A stretch of 64,000 nt of DNA from Dipylidium caninum (lineage: Eukaryota; Platyhelminthes; Cestoda; Cyclophyllidea; Dipylidiidae): assembly GCA_017562135.1 (NCBI GenBank), contig QEYB01001312.1, forward strand, positions 2,189,681-2,253,680, written 5' to 3'. This document shows positions 47,115-60,122 of the stretch, in pieces. Positions within the stretch are counted from its first letter, which is position 1. Each line of letters opens with the position of its first letter. The notes under the pieces were generated by a model. The model was given only the letters and a program-made list of their open reading frames with translations, made no database searches and was not told the origin of the DNA. Position numbers and translations under genes: made by a program.

Positions 47115-49099
47115 CTATGAAAAGAAAGAATGCATGGATAGTGCTTAGACTCCTCGGCGTCGGCACACTTCTTTTCATTTAGTTGTTTTTTTTAAATGTC
47201 ACCGTGGTAACCGCTTAATTTTAGGATTTGATTGCCACGTGTTTTGTGGTAAACAAGCATACAAAGATCGACATTTGCTGAACCCTTCCATTCTTCTCAA
47301 GTCTACCTACTCAAAGAGCGCTCTTTGGACGCGATGGAATGAACCATCCACTGGGGCTTGAAAATATGCTTAGGATAATTTCCTCATTCTGTAGTCTCAT
47401 TATTTCGACCGAGGACGAAAATAAACATAATTGCATATATCTTTCCATCGCCAAATATGTCCGATTTTTCTAGTTAACTAGAGGACAGACTTTAACTTAT
47501 TTACATCTCTTTTTGTCAGACAGTTTATAAAAGACTTAAATTCGGACCTGTTCGGAGCGGGTTCGTCCAGCAGAGTTGTGCATGGTTGAAGTAACGAGCG
47601 AGACAGTGAGAAACCAGATCGGTAACAATCGTGGGAACACTTAGAGACGCGGGTTCCTTGAAAATAATGACAAAAAGTTGGGATGTCACCAAAAGAAGAT
47701 AAGGACGAAGACAAACGTCTCACATTTACCAAGGGCTGACAATCATGGCTTTTGGCATGTGAGTATCAGGTTCGTGTAAAGATTATGATTTCTGTGGTAA
47801 AGTAAAACTGTCAAGACTGCTTTCCGCAGTCTAGTTATAAAGATGGGCAAATGAGTAGGCATTACGTGTGGCAAAAGACGCGCTAGAACGATCAAAGCCC
47901 ACATTTACAGCATGTAAGCTGCTAATCATTAAGTGCAATGACAGTAACAATTTTTTCTACGATCTAAATTTCGGCGCGTTGCGACAACTGTATCATTCAT
48001 AGAAAAGCGGAAAATAATTTTGCTGATTTTCGAACCCCGTTCCAGAGTTACGTTGGTGTCAAACTTTATTTCGACGGGGCCGGAGATCGGGGAGGCGAAA
48101 TGAATAGTTTTGAATCAGAAGCGTTTTTTAATCATAGTGACTTGAAAACAAATCACTTATTACTGCAATGAAGGATATGTAGTATAGCATCGTAGTTGAC
48201 GTACAAATAATAATAAGGCTCACGAGTTTAGGTTCCTCAGGCTGAATAGTACGATGGAAAGTGGGTTGAGGGCAATCGCCTATGTGGAGGAACTGTTTAC
48301 AGAGCCGCTACCCCTTGACAGACAGCATAGACAACCATGGTGTTGTCGTTAAGAGGTTGACGACAACAGTGAAAAGAGTAGTAAACTACACGCATCCAGG
48401 AAGTGCGACCGCTAATGGAACCCTCGAAACAGCAATGATCTTCCTAAAAGCCTTACGGACCAGTCGCTCAAATGCAGCGACGAAGGTTCGGTTTAACAAA
48501 CTTCAAACAGCTAGCTTGAAGGGACGTTTCACGCACCAAAACCATAACTAAATATTTAAATATCAAAGCCTGACACAACAAACACAAACCTTCGACGCTT
48601 TCAAGGCATCGACACCAACTATTAAATTTGTGACGATTTAGGTCAACGAGAGGCGTTGGTAAGATGTGTGAGATTGACTTCTGCTCAAGGACTGCACGAG
48701 CTTTCGAGCTTATTTAACTGCATTTAAAAAGTTAAGAAAATATAAAGGAAATATTAACGAAGGTAAAGAGTCACAAGTAGACGCCTCTTCAAAAGCGGAA
48801 TCAAGCGATACTTTTTTTTCACAATCCAAACCTGGGAGATTACAGTGGACCGAATCCAAACGATGTAGCCACTTAATTTTCGCTACATGAATCTCAGCGT
48901 GCTACCGTTAAGTTCTCAAATGACGCAAGAATAGCCGACCCTATACCAGAGCCACAATTTGTCAAAAACTTGTGAAACGGGGCCAACTTGCTTTCAACTC
49001 GAGTCTCCAGTAGTTACTAAAAACGGATGTTGTAAATATTCATGGCAAAGTATGGGTCAAACCATGTATGCCTTCGAGAATCGGAGTGTGTAGCGGGTG
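47115..49099 (-). other. Probable intron of the minus-strand gene
   Basis: A-rich on the plus strand. Frames at 47478-47732 and 48282-48551 have no splice sites or motif support. Confidence 0.4.
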
Positions 49100-49273
49100 T
49101 CATAGGGATGAGCAGGGAGGAGTAGATACCTGCGCGATAAGGCGGCCACTGGACAGCTGCTCCACAGGGCGCGCCGTCATGCTGCCACTCCGAGTACCTG
49201 CTAAAACGCGGCCCCACGCACATGAGATCGGGACCGTCAGTGTGATATAAGACAGTGCGGGGTACCTTGTAGG
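49100..49273 (-). CDS. Possible internal exon of the minus-strand gene
   Basis: A GC-rich island in A-rich surroundings. On the minus strand two frames are open across it. One gives ALSYITLTVPISCAWGRVLA and ends SGRLIAQ before gtatct; the other gives VPRTVLYHTDGPDLMCVG. The candidate acceptor is ctacaag at about 49267-49273. I could not find a chain of phases linking it to the exons at 53512 and 46850, so both frame and membership are uncertain. Confidence 0.3.
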   Translation of the reverse strand, partial: PTRYPALSYITLTVPISCAWGRVLAGTRSGSMTARPVEQLSSGRLIAQVSTPPCSSL

Positions 49274-52200
49274 TATACGAAACACGACGGAAATTCCCCA
49301 ATTCTTTTATCGGATCAACCCTGGCGAAGAGCGTATCCGGATCCTATAATGATCAAGGCAACTGGGAAAATTTTGTCAGTATTGCGCTTTTCAGTACAAG
49401 TTTCTCTTCGAAACTCAACAGAAAAAATAGGTCATGTGGACGTGATGAATCGAGACAGTTACAAGACCTAATTATACGGATTTGCGCTAATCATATATGT
49501 CTCTAAAGTATGGCACAATTACAATTGGCATATTGACGCTGAAAAGAATTGTGGCAGAACACCAACTCCTGTATAGCAGGTGTCAAAATTCAGACTAAGG
49601 CAGGTCGTTTAGTTGAAAGTTACAACGATATGCTCTTTCTAAAGTAATTTATTTAATTACGTTGCGATATGAGCCACTGGTAGCGGTTGGAATGGGGTCC
49701 TGCCGGTCCTTGTAACTGCATGGATCCTGGGTACAAAGATTGACAATCTTGGAATCCGCTGGAGGAGGAGGAGGTATATTGCAGTTCCACATTGCCAGAC
49801 ATTGATTGGATTACTTGTGACAACAAAAGTGCTTAAAAAGTGAAATAAGAAGCTGTCCTATACACTTTAATGCGGTTGTGGACTGAGAAAAAACCAGGTA
49901 ATACATTGCGAGGCAAAAAGCAGATAGGATTTATGCAACCACGACCAGCTACTTCAAGCAATTATAATTTATGGATTGGACATGTGAATTACATAGCTTA
50001 GCACTCCTCAAAACTCATTCTCCAATGCACATAAATGTCAGAGCTGAAAAATATCGCAAATTTTCCTTATGAGTCGTCAAAATTCCGAAGATTCAAAAGC
50101 TACTGATAATAGTACAGTAGAAACATATATAGGTCTGCAAATTAAAATATAACCCTGTTTAATTTTCACAAGAGCAATAAAACAAGCCGTAGGGATGGTA
50201 AAGAAAATCAACCCAAATTAACGGAACAAAATTTACAGCAGTAGGGTTAAAGAGGCTTCTAAAAACTTACCATGTGCGACTAGGATTGATTTCAGTTATT
50301 GAAAAGCGTCAAGATGAAACACGAGAGAAGTACAAAATTAATGAAATTAAAAGTTTAATAACACAGCCCTATCAGATTAACGGAAGGACACAAAGTCACA
50401 CTGGAAGGAAAATAATAACGGACATTGTTGTTGGAACGCGGTACTCGAATCTTAACCGGTGCACTAGCAATGTGATTGACGCTATTAAATCAAGTGGATG
50501 GAGAATGTAAGACATAGGCAAATCGCCAGAAGGTCCCCTCATTAATTACCTACTAAACAAAATTAACTAACGGAGTTTCCGCGGAGGAGGCATTTGCAAG
50601 TTCACAGTTCAGACGTGCAAGGCGGTTATCTAATTTATTCTAAATTGATACTCTGACAGCCTAATATAGGAATGGTTAAGGGTCTCGAAAAAAAATTTCA
50701 TATGCAAGTGGGGTTAATCAGAAAATAAATAGGGTTTATTTATAAATACCGCAAACGCCGACCTCCACCAGGATTGGAAAGCTGCTACGAGTTTGAGGGG
50801 GCGGTGCTGGACATGCGGCTATAGTGATAGAGTTAGCTAAACAAAAATTCGGAGTAAAATTCTTTGAGAGAAAATCAAGCGTTTTCAGACACCATTACGT
50901 ATGGAAAACACTATGCCAGAAGCGCATTACTTAAAACGACTAAAGGTAAGGGGTTAGTAGTCTACGTCATGGTCAAAGGGAGGGCAAATTGTATGTATTA
51001 GTTGGGAGAAAGTGAATTGTGCATACCTCGCATAGACATACACGTAAAGGATAAGAAAGGCTTTCTATAATCTGCAAACTTTGTGCACAAATTTTTAAAT
51101 TGTAACTGCACCACAGAATTCGCCTCTATTGACTTTACAAATTTGTTTTACTTCTTAACTTTGGACCGTAACGCTTGGGCCTTGAGTGTACCGGAATTGG
51201 CCAATTTTAAGGTGCGTATTCACCGCCTTTTTAAATATTCACGATTTCAGCTCGTTACGTGTGTACTTGCCATTGACACGCCGTCATGGCGTGTTGTGTA
51301 ATAAACTGGAACGCTTTGGTGGCCTTTCCAATCTCATGGTTGTACGCTTTTAATTCCGCCGTGGATGTAAGGGGAACAGTTTGGTCATATGTCATCTAAC
51401 GGTCAATCCAACATAAGATTGTACTCTCCATGAAAACGTTTTTTAGAACCTCGTGACTCAACAAATTTATTTTCTGGCGAAAAGCTTTTTGTTTTGATTA
51501 AGAAATTTTATTGAATTTTTGGTCTATTTTAATATGAACACACCGTTTTGTGGACCTATTGTACCAAAACATTGCGGTAACTAGAATATAATTTGCAAAA
51601 ATGGGTTTTTCGAAGTTTTAAATACCATCCTGGCTAGTTCTTTTGCCTAATAGAGTGCTGAACCGTTCTTAATTCTTATACGAGATATTTTTGGTTAAAT
51701 ACACTAGTTTCAAGTTCGTATATTACACATCTGGGTGTTCATATTCATATCCTTTGAGTTTATTGTCAGAGAGGTCATAAACTAAGCGGATTTGTCGTTG
51801 AATGACAGAAGGGTCGAGCGGTGGTAGTATTGGACCAAGATTAATCTCATCAGAATTAGTAGTTGCTGGTGATGGAAGTGTTTTTGTGGTAAGCTTATCT
51901 GTACGTTAATGTCACCAAGGCAGATTTTAACAAAAAATGTTTGTCTATTGAAGGCGCATTTACATCCATCATAGTTCATTTTCCTACAAATATAGGAGGT
52001 TACCTCGCAGCGCTGTAGTCGAATAATAATTGAAGACCAGAGTCACCAGGCTCATACGGGGCTTATTGCGTTTTAATTTCGACTAAAATGTATTTACGGA
52101 AGCGAAAAATCGTTTCATTTGTAAACAGATCTATTTTCCTGCGAAATCTTTGTTGGATCTGCCGATTTTAGTAATATTATCAATTGGTATTGATCGCAAT

Positions 52201-53511
52201 TTACCTGTAATTAGACCTTAGATGTCTGTATAGTACCTTCATTGTAAGGTATGCGTATTCAAGGCGACAAAATTTATTCACGGCAATAAAAGTTCCGATA
52301 AATTTCTTTGAAAAATCGCAAGAGATATTCGGGCGCGTTAAATTTTAACAGCTTCGTCTGGGGACAGTGCCTTGAGACAACTCTAATTACTCAACTATGG
52401 CGGAAGTTAGGTATGGGGTGTATTGAGATTTAGAAGTAAGCAAACGACCTGATAATTCACTCTTACCTTCTGAGCAAGTGTATGGATTTAGTGTTCGAAA
52501 ATTTCGCTGTTAAACGATTTTTTGGTAACGGATACGGATAAAATGCCTTCATTTTGAGGCTAAATATGAGGTGTCCTGCTTTCCTTTATGCTTAGGCTTA
52601 TTATGGTCCACAGAACTGATTCCCATTGGGGGCATATCGTGTGCCATGTAAAGGTAGAATTACGCCTGTTTAACTTGGTCAACCGAGTGTAGAAGTACAA
52701 TATAAAACAATAAAGTGTTTTTTAGGAGCTGTTCCTTTCCTGTGTCTTCCCTCACTTTGCTGCTATTATTTTCCTTCCTTTCTCCACATCGTCGTAACGC
52801 AGAGACAAAGAAGCATGGTATTGACGATAGATCTGCTCTTCAGAGTTTTTTCACCTCGTCCTATGAACTACTCTGAGTAATGGCAGCACCATTGCTGGCA
52901 ATAGGCACGAGACAGCGTCGGTGATTAGTACGTCGAGCATATTGTAACGACAGATTCCACTCATTTTTGCACCGAATTCGTTTGCCTTGACGTCTCATAC
53001 AAACTTGAGCACATGACGTACTTGTCAAGGCTCCGAATAATTAAAACACTGCGAAATCATTCACAATGTATCAGACTTTAGCGAGAATACTTAGTAGCAA
53101 AGGATATTGCGTAAAACCCCTGAAAGCCTGAGAAGCACTCAAAGGCTTTCGGATTTCGGGTCATCATTCTATCATAATAACTCAACAAAAGCTCTAAATA
53201 ATACTCTCTCACCTATTATTTGAACACTAGAATGTTGGATTAATAACGACATTTAACCGCATTTTTTCGGTCAGTTGTCGATCAATTCCCACGTGGGGAA
53301 CATTACGTTTTTACTCGTTACGTTAGTGAATTTGCAAATATGGTTTCAATATATCACTTCAAACGTTTAACGCAACTAAATAATGTATAGGGTGGTAGAT
53401 CAGGTATCAAGTTGGAGATCAACCGTGAATTTGTGGAAATTAGGATGTAAGGAAGCATTATTTTTGCACACTGACAATAATAATCAGACGACAGCGAAAA
53501 CGAACGCGTAC
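49274..53511 (-). other. Probable intronic or intergenic DNA
   Basis: No recognised gene. A plus-strand frame at 51083-51301 (SVPELANFK before gtgcgt) and a minus frame at 51782-51979 look weakly protein-like but lack matching acceptors. A GGA-rich run lies near 49759-49772. Confidence 0.35.
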
Positions 53512-53627
53512 TGAGAGTAGCCAGTGAATATTTCTTGTCTGTATGCCTCGTAACGGCTGAGAGTAATTGTCAAGGCGTCGCCACTAGCATCCACCACATT
53601 CCAAATATCCGGTAAATGAAAGTTCAT
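53512..53627 (-). CDS. Possible first coding exon of the minus-strand gene
   Basis: On the minus strand an ATG at 53625-53627 opens MNFHLPDIWNVVDASGDAL, followed by a segment with EAYRQEIFTGYSQ. A donor ca|gtacgc leaves phase 2, which is the phase the exon at 46850-47114 requires. The composition is protein-like and unlike flanking DNA. I do not recognise it, and direct joining across 6.4 kb is an inference. Confidence 0.35.
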
Positions 53628-54497
53628 TGACAGATCAAAATTATTGTTTGACGTCAAATGCCCTTTGAAAACAAGTAATTTGGATTGCGATTGAGACTAG
53701 ATGCACAGTGTCGCCTGCTCTATTCAATTAGTCTTTGACATTGGCGATTTATCCCTTAATTTCATAAGTGAAAGTATGACAATTTCTATCAGCTATGGAA
53801 TGTGGTCGACATTGCACGTCTTCTGACACTGTTCCTTGTCAGCCTCTTCACCTTTTGATTCCTGACTTACTAATAACAGTTTTGCAAATAAGTTACTGTT
53901 ATGAAAATTTAATTGTCTCATGAGTCCGGCAGGAAGCGGACTGTGTTTATCCATCTAGATGATCATCAAACAGCACTAATTATGACAGCTGGACGGCTGA
54001 ACCTTTGTAAAGTTGGACAGACGTGTAGTGAATCGAATCTTATTTGGTCCACGGGCGTGACTTGAGACACTTTCTTCCGAGGTTTGCGTTTATCTCGAAA
54101 TATAAGCCGCCCGCATATTTTTCACCCGCCACCAACTTGTTTGCTCCAGAGGATTAATTGTTTTATGACAGCCTGTTTTGTTTTCAATGGTAACCATTCT
54201 TGCAAATTATTTGGACACACAATTGGGATTCTCTTGTTTTAATCCGAACATCTAAACGAAAAGTACATTGTGTTATGTGTGTGTTGCGGCAAAAAGGCAG
54301 ATTCTGTTTCTGTAAAACAAAGCAAGCAGATAAATGATAAATGGAAGTGCATCGCGATGGGTGGAGAGGGAGCGGGTGTTATCATACGCACCACTATTTC
54401 TAGGCGCAAGACAATGAAAGATATTTTTGATGAGGACATATTAAAAACAATCTAATGTGGTATTTTGGGACACAACTGTAGCTCTGCTCCAGCGAAT
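53628..54497. other. Head-to-head spacer upstream of the MAP2K gene
   Basis: Presumably it contains promoters for the two divergent genes. A 61-codon plus-strand frame at 54270-54455 precedes the kinase but has no recognisable motif. Confidence 0.4.
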
Positions 54498-54573
54498 ATG
54501 AACACGAAATCCAACCTTCCAAAACTTAACCTGAAGATTGACATAGACCAACTCCAACGCGCCGGAGAGTTAT
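54498..54573 (+). pseudogene. Out-of-frame N-terminal leader with MAPK docking-like motif
   Basis: A short frame, MNTKSNLPKLNLKIDIDQL, then a stop at 54573-54575. The K-x5-K-L-N-L pattern resembles the D-site by which MKK3/6 bind p38, and its place just before the kinase domain agrees. It is in a different frame from the kinase, so a one-base change would be needed to connect them. It may be a lesion, a sequencing error or an upstream ORF. Confidence 0.45.
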
Positions 54574-57500
54574 GACATCCTTTTACGAGCGTACAAGCGT
54601 TGTGGTGAATGAAAAGGAGCTTCATCTCGAGTTCACCGATCTCGAATATGTGAAACAATTAGGTAAGCGCTCGTCCTCATAATATTTTAAGAGAACCGAA
54701 TAAGCATGCTTCTCATGAGACTTGTATTAAACTTACTTAGCACCCAAACTCGTTGCGAAGGACAAATCTATGAACCACAGCCTTAAAAAGTGAACTAAGA
54801 GACCAGCAACCCGAGCGAATCCTTGATCACACAAAGGCTTTTCCACTTGCCCACCTTGGAGTACATGACTTTTTGTCCACTCATGCATTACCCGTTCTGA
54901 GCCAAAAAAATTTAACATGTTCTCCTCTAATGCGTGACGTGCTCCGAGCTATGGAAGTGGTAAAAGTAATAATGATCTTCCTTGTTTTCACACTGGTGTG
55001 ATTTTCGTTGAAATATCCTTAGTCTGTCCATGATTCATTATTATCCGTGATTTAAGCTGGCATAAATTTAGCTGGATTAAAGAAATTAAAATTTTTGTAC
55101 CGTCCACCCTCCTACCCTGTGAGAGGAAACCACCGCTTAGGCGAACTCTTTTTGGTCAGCATCTCGAGACAGAATCAGACGTCTTGGAAAAGGCCTTAAT
55201 CACACCCTCTGTAATTGGTATTTTGTCTACATTAGCCCACGAACCGTTCCACACCAACTGGTAAAGCCGCTGGCGATTTACTAACGAGGAGGACAAGATT
55301 TTCGATGGCAGTTACGGCATTGGGACCGGTCAACTACCCAGTTGACGCGCGTGTCCTCTGGATATCAGCTATTCTATTTTAATCTCCTACTAGTGAAGTT
55401 ACAGTATTACGAGGAAAATGCCCATGGTTATGACCATACCTTGTCGGTATTTCTTAAGTTACACAATTAACTTTGGCTCAACCACGATAATCGTCCAGAT
55501 CGGTGTGAGACAGGAATGACGGAAAGTGTGGAATATATGCAGGGGGATCTTGCGACGATGACCCGCTTGGAGACGCTACTCAGGGCAATCGTTTTCCTCA
55601 GTCACATGTCGTTTTGGATCAACAACTTCTACCACTTTCTCCAATACCTTAACATTTTCAGTTGGTTTGTTGTTTTACATGATTTCGTTTTTTTTAAATT
55701 GCTCTCATTGTGAAAAGAATCAAGTGAACTTTAGTAGAGCACGTATTTCAGTGGAAGTAGAAGGGGATGACTCTTGGTTATGCTAAGAGGCGACGGCCAA
55801 AATCGGACGCCAACTGAGTTAATATGCCTGGCACGGTATGACTCCGTCAAACTTCCGATGATTCTTCTCGCACGTCTGCAGCCCATCCTTTATCCCATAT
55901 GCTATGAGCTCTGGTGTGTTGTCAATTGTCGTTATATTAACCGCCCTACTCTTCAGTGAAGGATATCCTCTTAGGACCACAAATATTTGAATATTTACGT
56001 CTCAGTCACCGTCTCTCGGTCCCTTCCGCTTCCCTTCCTCGACCCCTCCACCTTACCGGGAGAATTTCGGGTATTTTTTGCACTGACTGTTCTCCACACT
56101 GAGTCCCGCGACTATGAGCTTTCAAAATGACTGCTCACATTCGGGATTCATTAGAAACCTTCTCAACACCTAACTGCAAGTGACTCTTATTCAGCGTACC
56201 CCTGTTGGGCTCCCAATTTGATACGGGCAGACAATCACCAAGCGCTCTTCTCCATCAAAACCGGGCTCTCTTTATCACCAAAAGTTGACTGATGCCACTT
56301 GTCGTCATGCACGCCATTTAATAATCAGTGTCAGGACCCGCCGAAGTAGTGGATGCAGTTGGCGTCAGTGACGGGACTAGGGTGTCCCAGTTGGTCGTGA
56401 TTGGAGTCTCATGTAGTTGTGATCAAACTCTTCTGCCCTCATTGATACCTTTGAATTCCTTTCTGGTGAGGTGGAAGCAATTTCCGGCCGGAATTGATAT
56501 GAAGCTTTTTTGGTGTTCCTTAGGTTCCGGCCATTTCGCGTCAGTGCACCTTATGCGGGTGAGGCGCGACGACAAGGTCTATGAATTCGCGGTGAAGGAA
56601 ATCAGGCTAAAAGGGTCAGAAACGCATGAACGCCAGATTCACCAGGAGTCTGAATTCGGCCTCCGCATGTCCGTGTGCCCATTCGCGGTCATCACTTATG
56701 GCATCATGAAACAGAACAACTTAGTCCGCATCCTTATGGAAGTCATGGATGACACTGTGACCAACCTCTGTTTCATGGTAAGACTGCCAAGAAACCTTAA
56801 CAGTATTGTAAAGGTGAGGTGCATTTGAAAATAAGTTTCATGAAATACTTTGTACGCAGAGATGGAAGGAATTTCATGAATTGACCATAGCCGAATCACA
56901 CGGTGGAGAATTATAAGTGGAGAATGAGAAACCATCGTCCCGCCTGAAAGGACACGTCTTCTCTGTATATTTGACGACTCTCTTTCACATTGAGCACCCG
57001 TAACGATTAGCGTTAAAATTCTCAGTCGTTTTATACCAGATATTATATAGGTGCTTATTAATAAAAGACGTAATGTTTACGTGGCATTTGAGGTGGGAGA
57101 TTATCACCACCTTATAAATATCCTAATGAATCATTACACGTGTAGAATTTATAGCTTCTTACGGTATGGCAAAATTTATGGCAAAAATCACGCTACTTGA
57201 ATTCCCCCTTTTCCCCTTCCTTGTTGTAAATGGTTGCCCAAAGTTATACAAACAGCCTTAATTGACATTTACAATGGTGGAAATTAGCGTGCTTAAGAAT
57301 GTGAACAGTTTTTTTTTAATTCTCAGAATTCTTTCTTATTGTTTCATCTCATCCCCTAGAAAGACATACTTCATTACGATATGTCAGAAGAGCACATCGC
57401 GTTCATTACGAAGTGTGTAGTCAAGGGCCTCGAATTTCTGCGTCGTGACTGCATTCAGCACCGAGATGTCAAGCCCACTAACATGCTGATCAATCGCAGC

Positions 57501-58741
57501 GGTTGCGTCAAGGTCGGTGATGTTGTATTCGACATCATAAATGCCATCTACTTAATGGGAGCCACAGGGGTGGATTTTCCAAAATCTTCCCAACAAACCG
57601 AGTCCCACTCTCTTCTAAAACTCATCTAATATTTTGCAACATGCCGATGCATTGGGAGACAGTGCTGCGATTCGCGGTACACGCTCAGGAGGAGTGTTGA
57701 AATCCTCCTTAAGTAGATAAACACGACTTATGGAGTAGTGGAGACCTCATATTCAACTGGAGAATTTTGGGTACCTTAAGTAGTGATTCTAAACGGTCAT
57801 TATGGCATTTGAGATGTTATTAACTAAGACCATCGTGTTCATCGACGTACCAGTTAATTCCCTTCAGAGTTGAGTTTCGCATGCCCCTACTTTACTGCAA
57901 CCTTCTTTGATTCACCAATGCACAGGAGCTGTCCTACCCGAAATGACAACTATTTTAATACTTTCACCTCTGCTCAACAAGTGGTAGGAAAACTAACGAT
58001 TTTTTTTCTTATGATAGTAACAAGTGTTTGGTTCGAATTTCTAGACTATACATTTGCAGGTGAAAAAGTAAACTAGTGTCACGAGAATTCTTATAACCAC
58101 ATTATAAAATATAGCCATATTTGGCTCTCTAAGGACGGGAAAAGTGTGTGTTAGGGTCGGGTATAACACGTCTCTCCGATCTCTCCAGTTAATCTGTGTT
58201 ACTTAAATAAAATTATCGCAATAGAGCGGTTCACATGAAATAACAAAGGAGTATTTTAAAACCGCTCTCACAGCATCTACTTGTCCTTGCTTAGATATGC
58301 GATTACGGAGTGGCTCAGAAGATGGAGGGAGATATTACAAAAACAAACGTAGGCACCCACAAGTTCTTGGCGCCGGAAAGGTTAGTGGAAGTTACGTCGA
58401 ACAATGGTTTCGGAATCCAGTCAGACGTCTGGTCACTGGGAATTAGTGTCTACAACATCGTAACGTCCTCTTTACCCTTTCCCGAGAAAGTAACTATATT
58501 CGAATATCGCAACTATATCGTCAATAACGTCGAAGTAAAACTACCAAACAATGAACTATATTCTCCAGAATTGCGCACACTCGTCTCATCCTGTCTTAAA
58601 GTTGATGCTGCCTGTCGTCCTGACTACGAAACTCTCCTGCAATCGGCCTTTTTGGAAAATATTAAGATTTCTAAACACCAAAATCGGTTCGCAAAATATG
58701 TGTGTAAAATCATTGACGAGTACAAGCGTAAGCCCCCTTGA
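54572..58741 (+). CDS. Dual-specificity MAP kinase kinase, MKK3/6 or MEK5-like
   Basis: Join of 54572-54662, 56524-56777, 57360-57512 and 58295-58741, all GT-AG and in phase, giving 314 aa (human MKK6 is 334). MAP2Ks phosphorylate a MAPK on Thr and Tyr in the cytoplasm. Landmarks in order: glycine loop LGSGHFASVHL, catalytic Lys in FAVKEIRL, MSVCPFAVITYG as in MKK3/6, HRDVKPTNMLI with the catalytic Asp, ICDYG in place of CDFG, GTHKFLAPER, and SDVWSLGISVYNIVTSSLPF. All catalytic residues are present. The activation loop reads EGDITKTNVGT: Asp replaces the first phosphorylatable Ser and Thr keeps the second. The catalytic loop and C-lobe resemble MEK5, the N-lobe MKK3/6, so the class is left open. 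The start is the first in-frame Met; an N-terminal frameshift may have removed a docking site. Confidence 0.85.
54663..56523 (+). other. First intron of the MAP2K gene, 1.9 kb
   Basis: Begins gtaagc, ends ttccttag, phase 1. Short frames at 55516-55713 and 55774-55959 lie inside and are unsupported. The frame preceding exon 2 from 56328 is intronic read-through. Confidence 0.7.
56778..57359 (+). other. Second intron of the MAP2K gene
   Basis: 582 bp, begins gtaaga and ends atcccctag, phase 0. No other feature is seen. Confidence 0.8.
57513..58294 (+). other. Third intron of the MAP2K gene
   Basis: 782 bp, begins gtcggt, a weak donor, and ends gcttag, phase 0. Splicing joins CVK to ICDYG. Read-through would destroy the kinase fold, which supports the weak donor. 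Confidence 0.75.
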
Positions 58742-60122
58742 CGATTCTGTCAGTTCTCCACCAATCTCTCCTTTGGCTTCGCTCTTCTCTTTTTTAAACC
58801 TGGTTACTATTTTTCATCACCTTCCTAAATAGCTTTTGGGTTCCTTTTTAAAAGCCCATTTAATCTGCATATATATTTCCCATATAACATTGACTTTTGC
58901 TGTTAGACATGAAAAACATGTAGGCTAGAGAGGAGTTGGATGATTCATATTTGATAAACTGGTTTTCGTTGCTGGCTGGCAAACGGTTACCACAAAGATG
59001 GACGGAGATAATTCACATTAAGCATTGTTGATACATGTTAATGAACTTGATTTTCCTATTATTTAAAGGACAGTAAAAGGCACATCACGTCAAATCGGGC
59101 GTTGGTGAATGACAGAGATTTCCGCTACTTTAGACGTAAGAGTGGAAGAAAAGTACTGGTAAATTAAAGCAACGGATGCAGTTGGATTTATTGTTTGTTT
59201 TAAAGGTTTGCCTTACACTTTGTATGATAAACTTGCTTTGGCTACACGCAAAGCTAACAAATATTTAAGTCAGAAACACAGGCCAATGTATGAACAAAAC
59301 TGCAGGAGTACTTTGTGAAAATCGTGTGATAATGCTGAGGAAAGCTATTACATCTTGGCAATATTTTCACAAACTGAACACAGTCTCTAAAGATGTTTTG
59401 CTTCATTTGCAATTCGTGTTGAGATATACATGACAAGGTGTAGCGGGTCCGCGCTTGGGTCATATTTAAGTTTCTTTCACGTTTTGTTCAAACCACACAA
59501 GATGAGTGTACACGAGTAATGCCATCGAACTTCAGCCTTTGACGTAAATATGCCATATTAAGCTAATTATTTTTTTTGGTTGCGTCGATTCACTCATGCA
59601 TGCTGCGGAGTCTCGCGAAAGTGGATGAGTAAATGGTTCACAGTACGATTGAATTTTTTTTTAACCACTTCTTACTAATAAGAATTGGTAATGCCTGCGC
59701 ACTGCTATATGTCGGAATAACAGATCCGGAAATTAAGTTGACCTAATGTTATCAAGGCAATGGGTAGGCCGTCCTATTTGTGCCGTCAACAAAAGCAAAA
59801 TTTAATAATAAACAAGAATTGAGCTGGTGGAGGTAGAAATATTATATTTAAAACACGACAATTTTGCTTCACCAAGTAATAGTGCCATAGCAACTTTAAC
59901 ATAAGTAGTTAATAATGTTTCTAAGCCATAATTCATGAAAAAAAGTTTAAAGCTAATATTATACACAACTGCATTAAAATTCAATTCTGTAACTGAGTAT
60001 ATGTCAATCTGTTGCCGCAAATCTACTGGCCAATGGCAACAAAGACCGTCATGATAGCAGAGTTTTGTTTTATGTGAGAGTGCCTGTTTTTATGGGGTGG
60101 TGGTGCAAAATCGACGGCTGCG
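58742..60122. other. Intergenic, nothing recognised
   Basis: AT-rich sequence between the MAP2K stop and the ING3 relic. Minus-strand frames at 59254-59463, 59802-60020 and 60023-60226 are short; the last overlaps the relic. No convincing polyadenylation signal. Confidence 0.45.

Noticed and set aside
54270..54455. 61-codon frame before the MAP2K
   Set aside because: Not in phase with the kinase through any visible splice site and no motif recognised.
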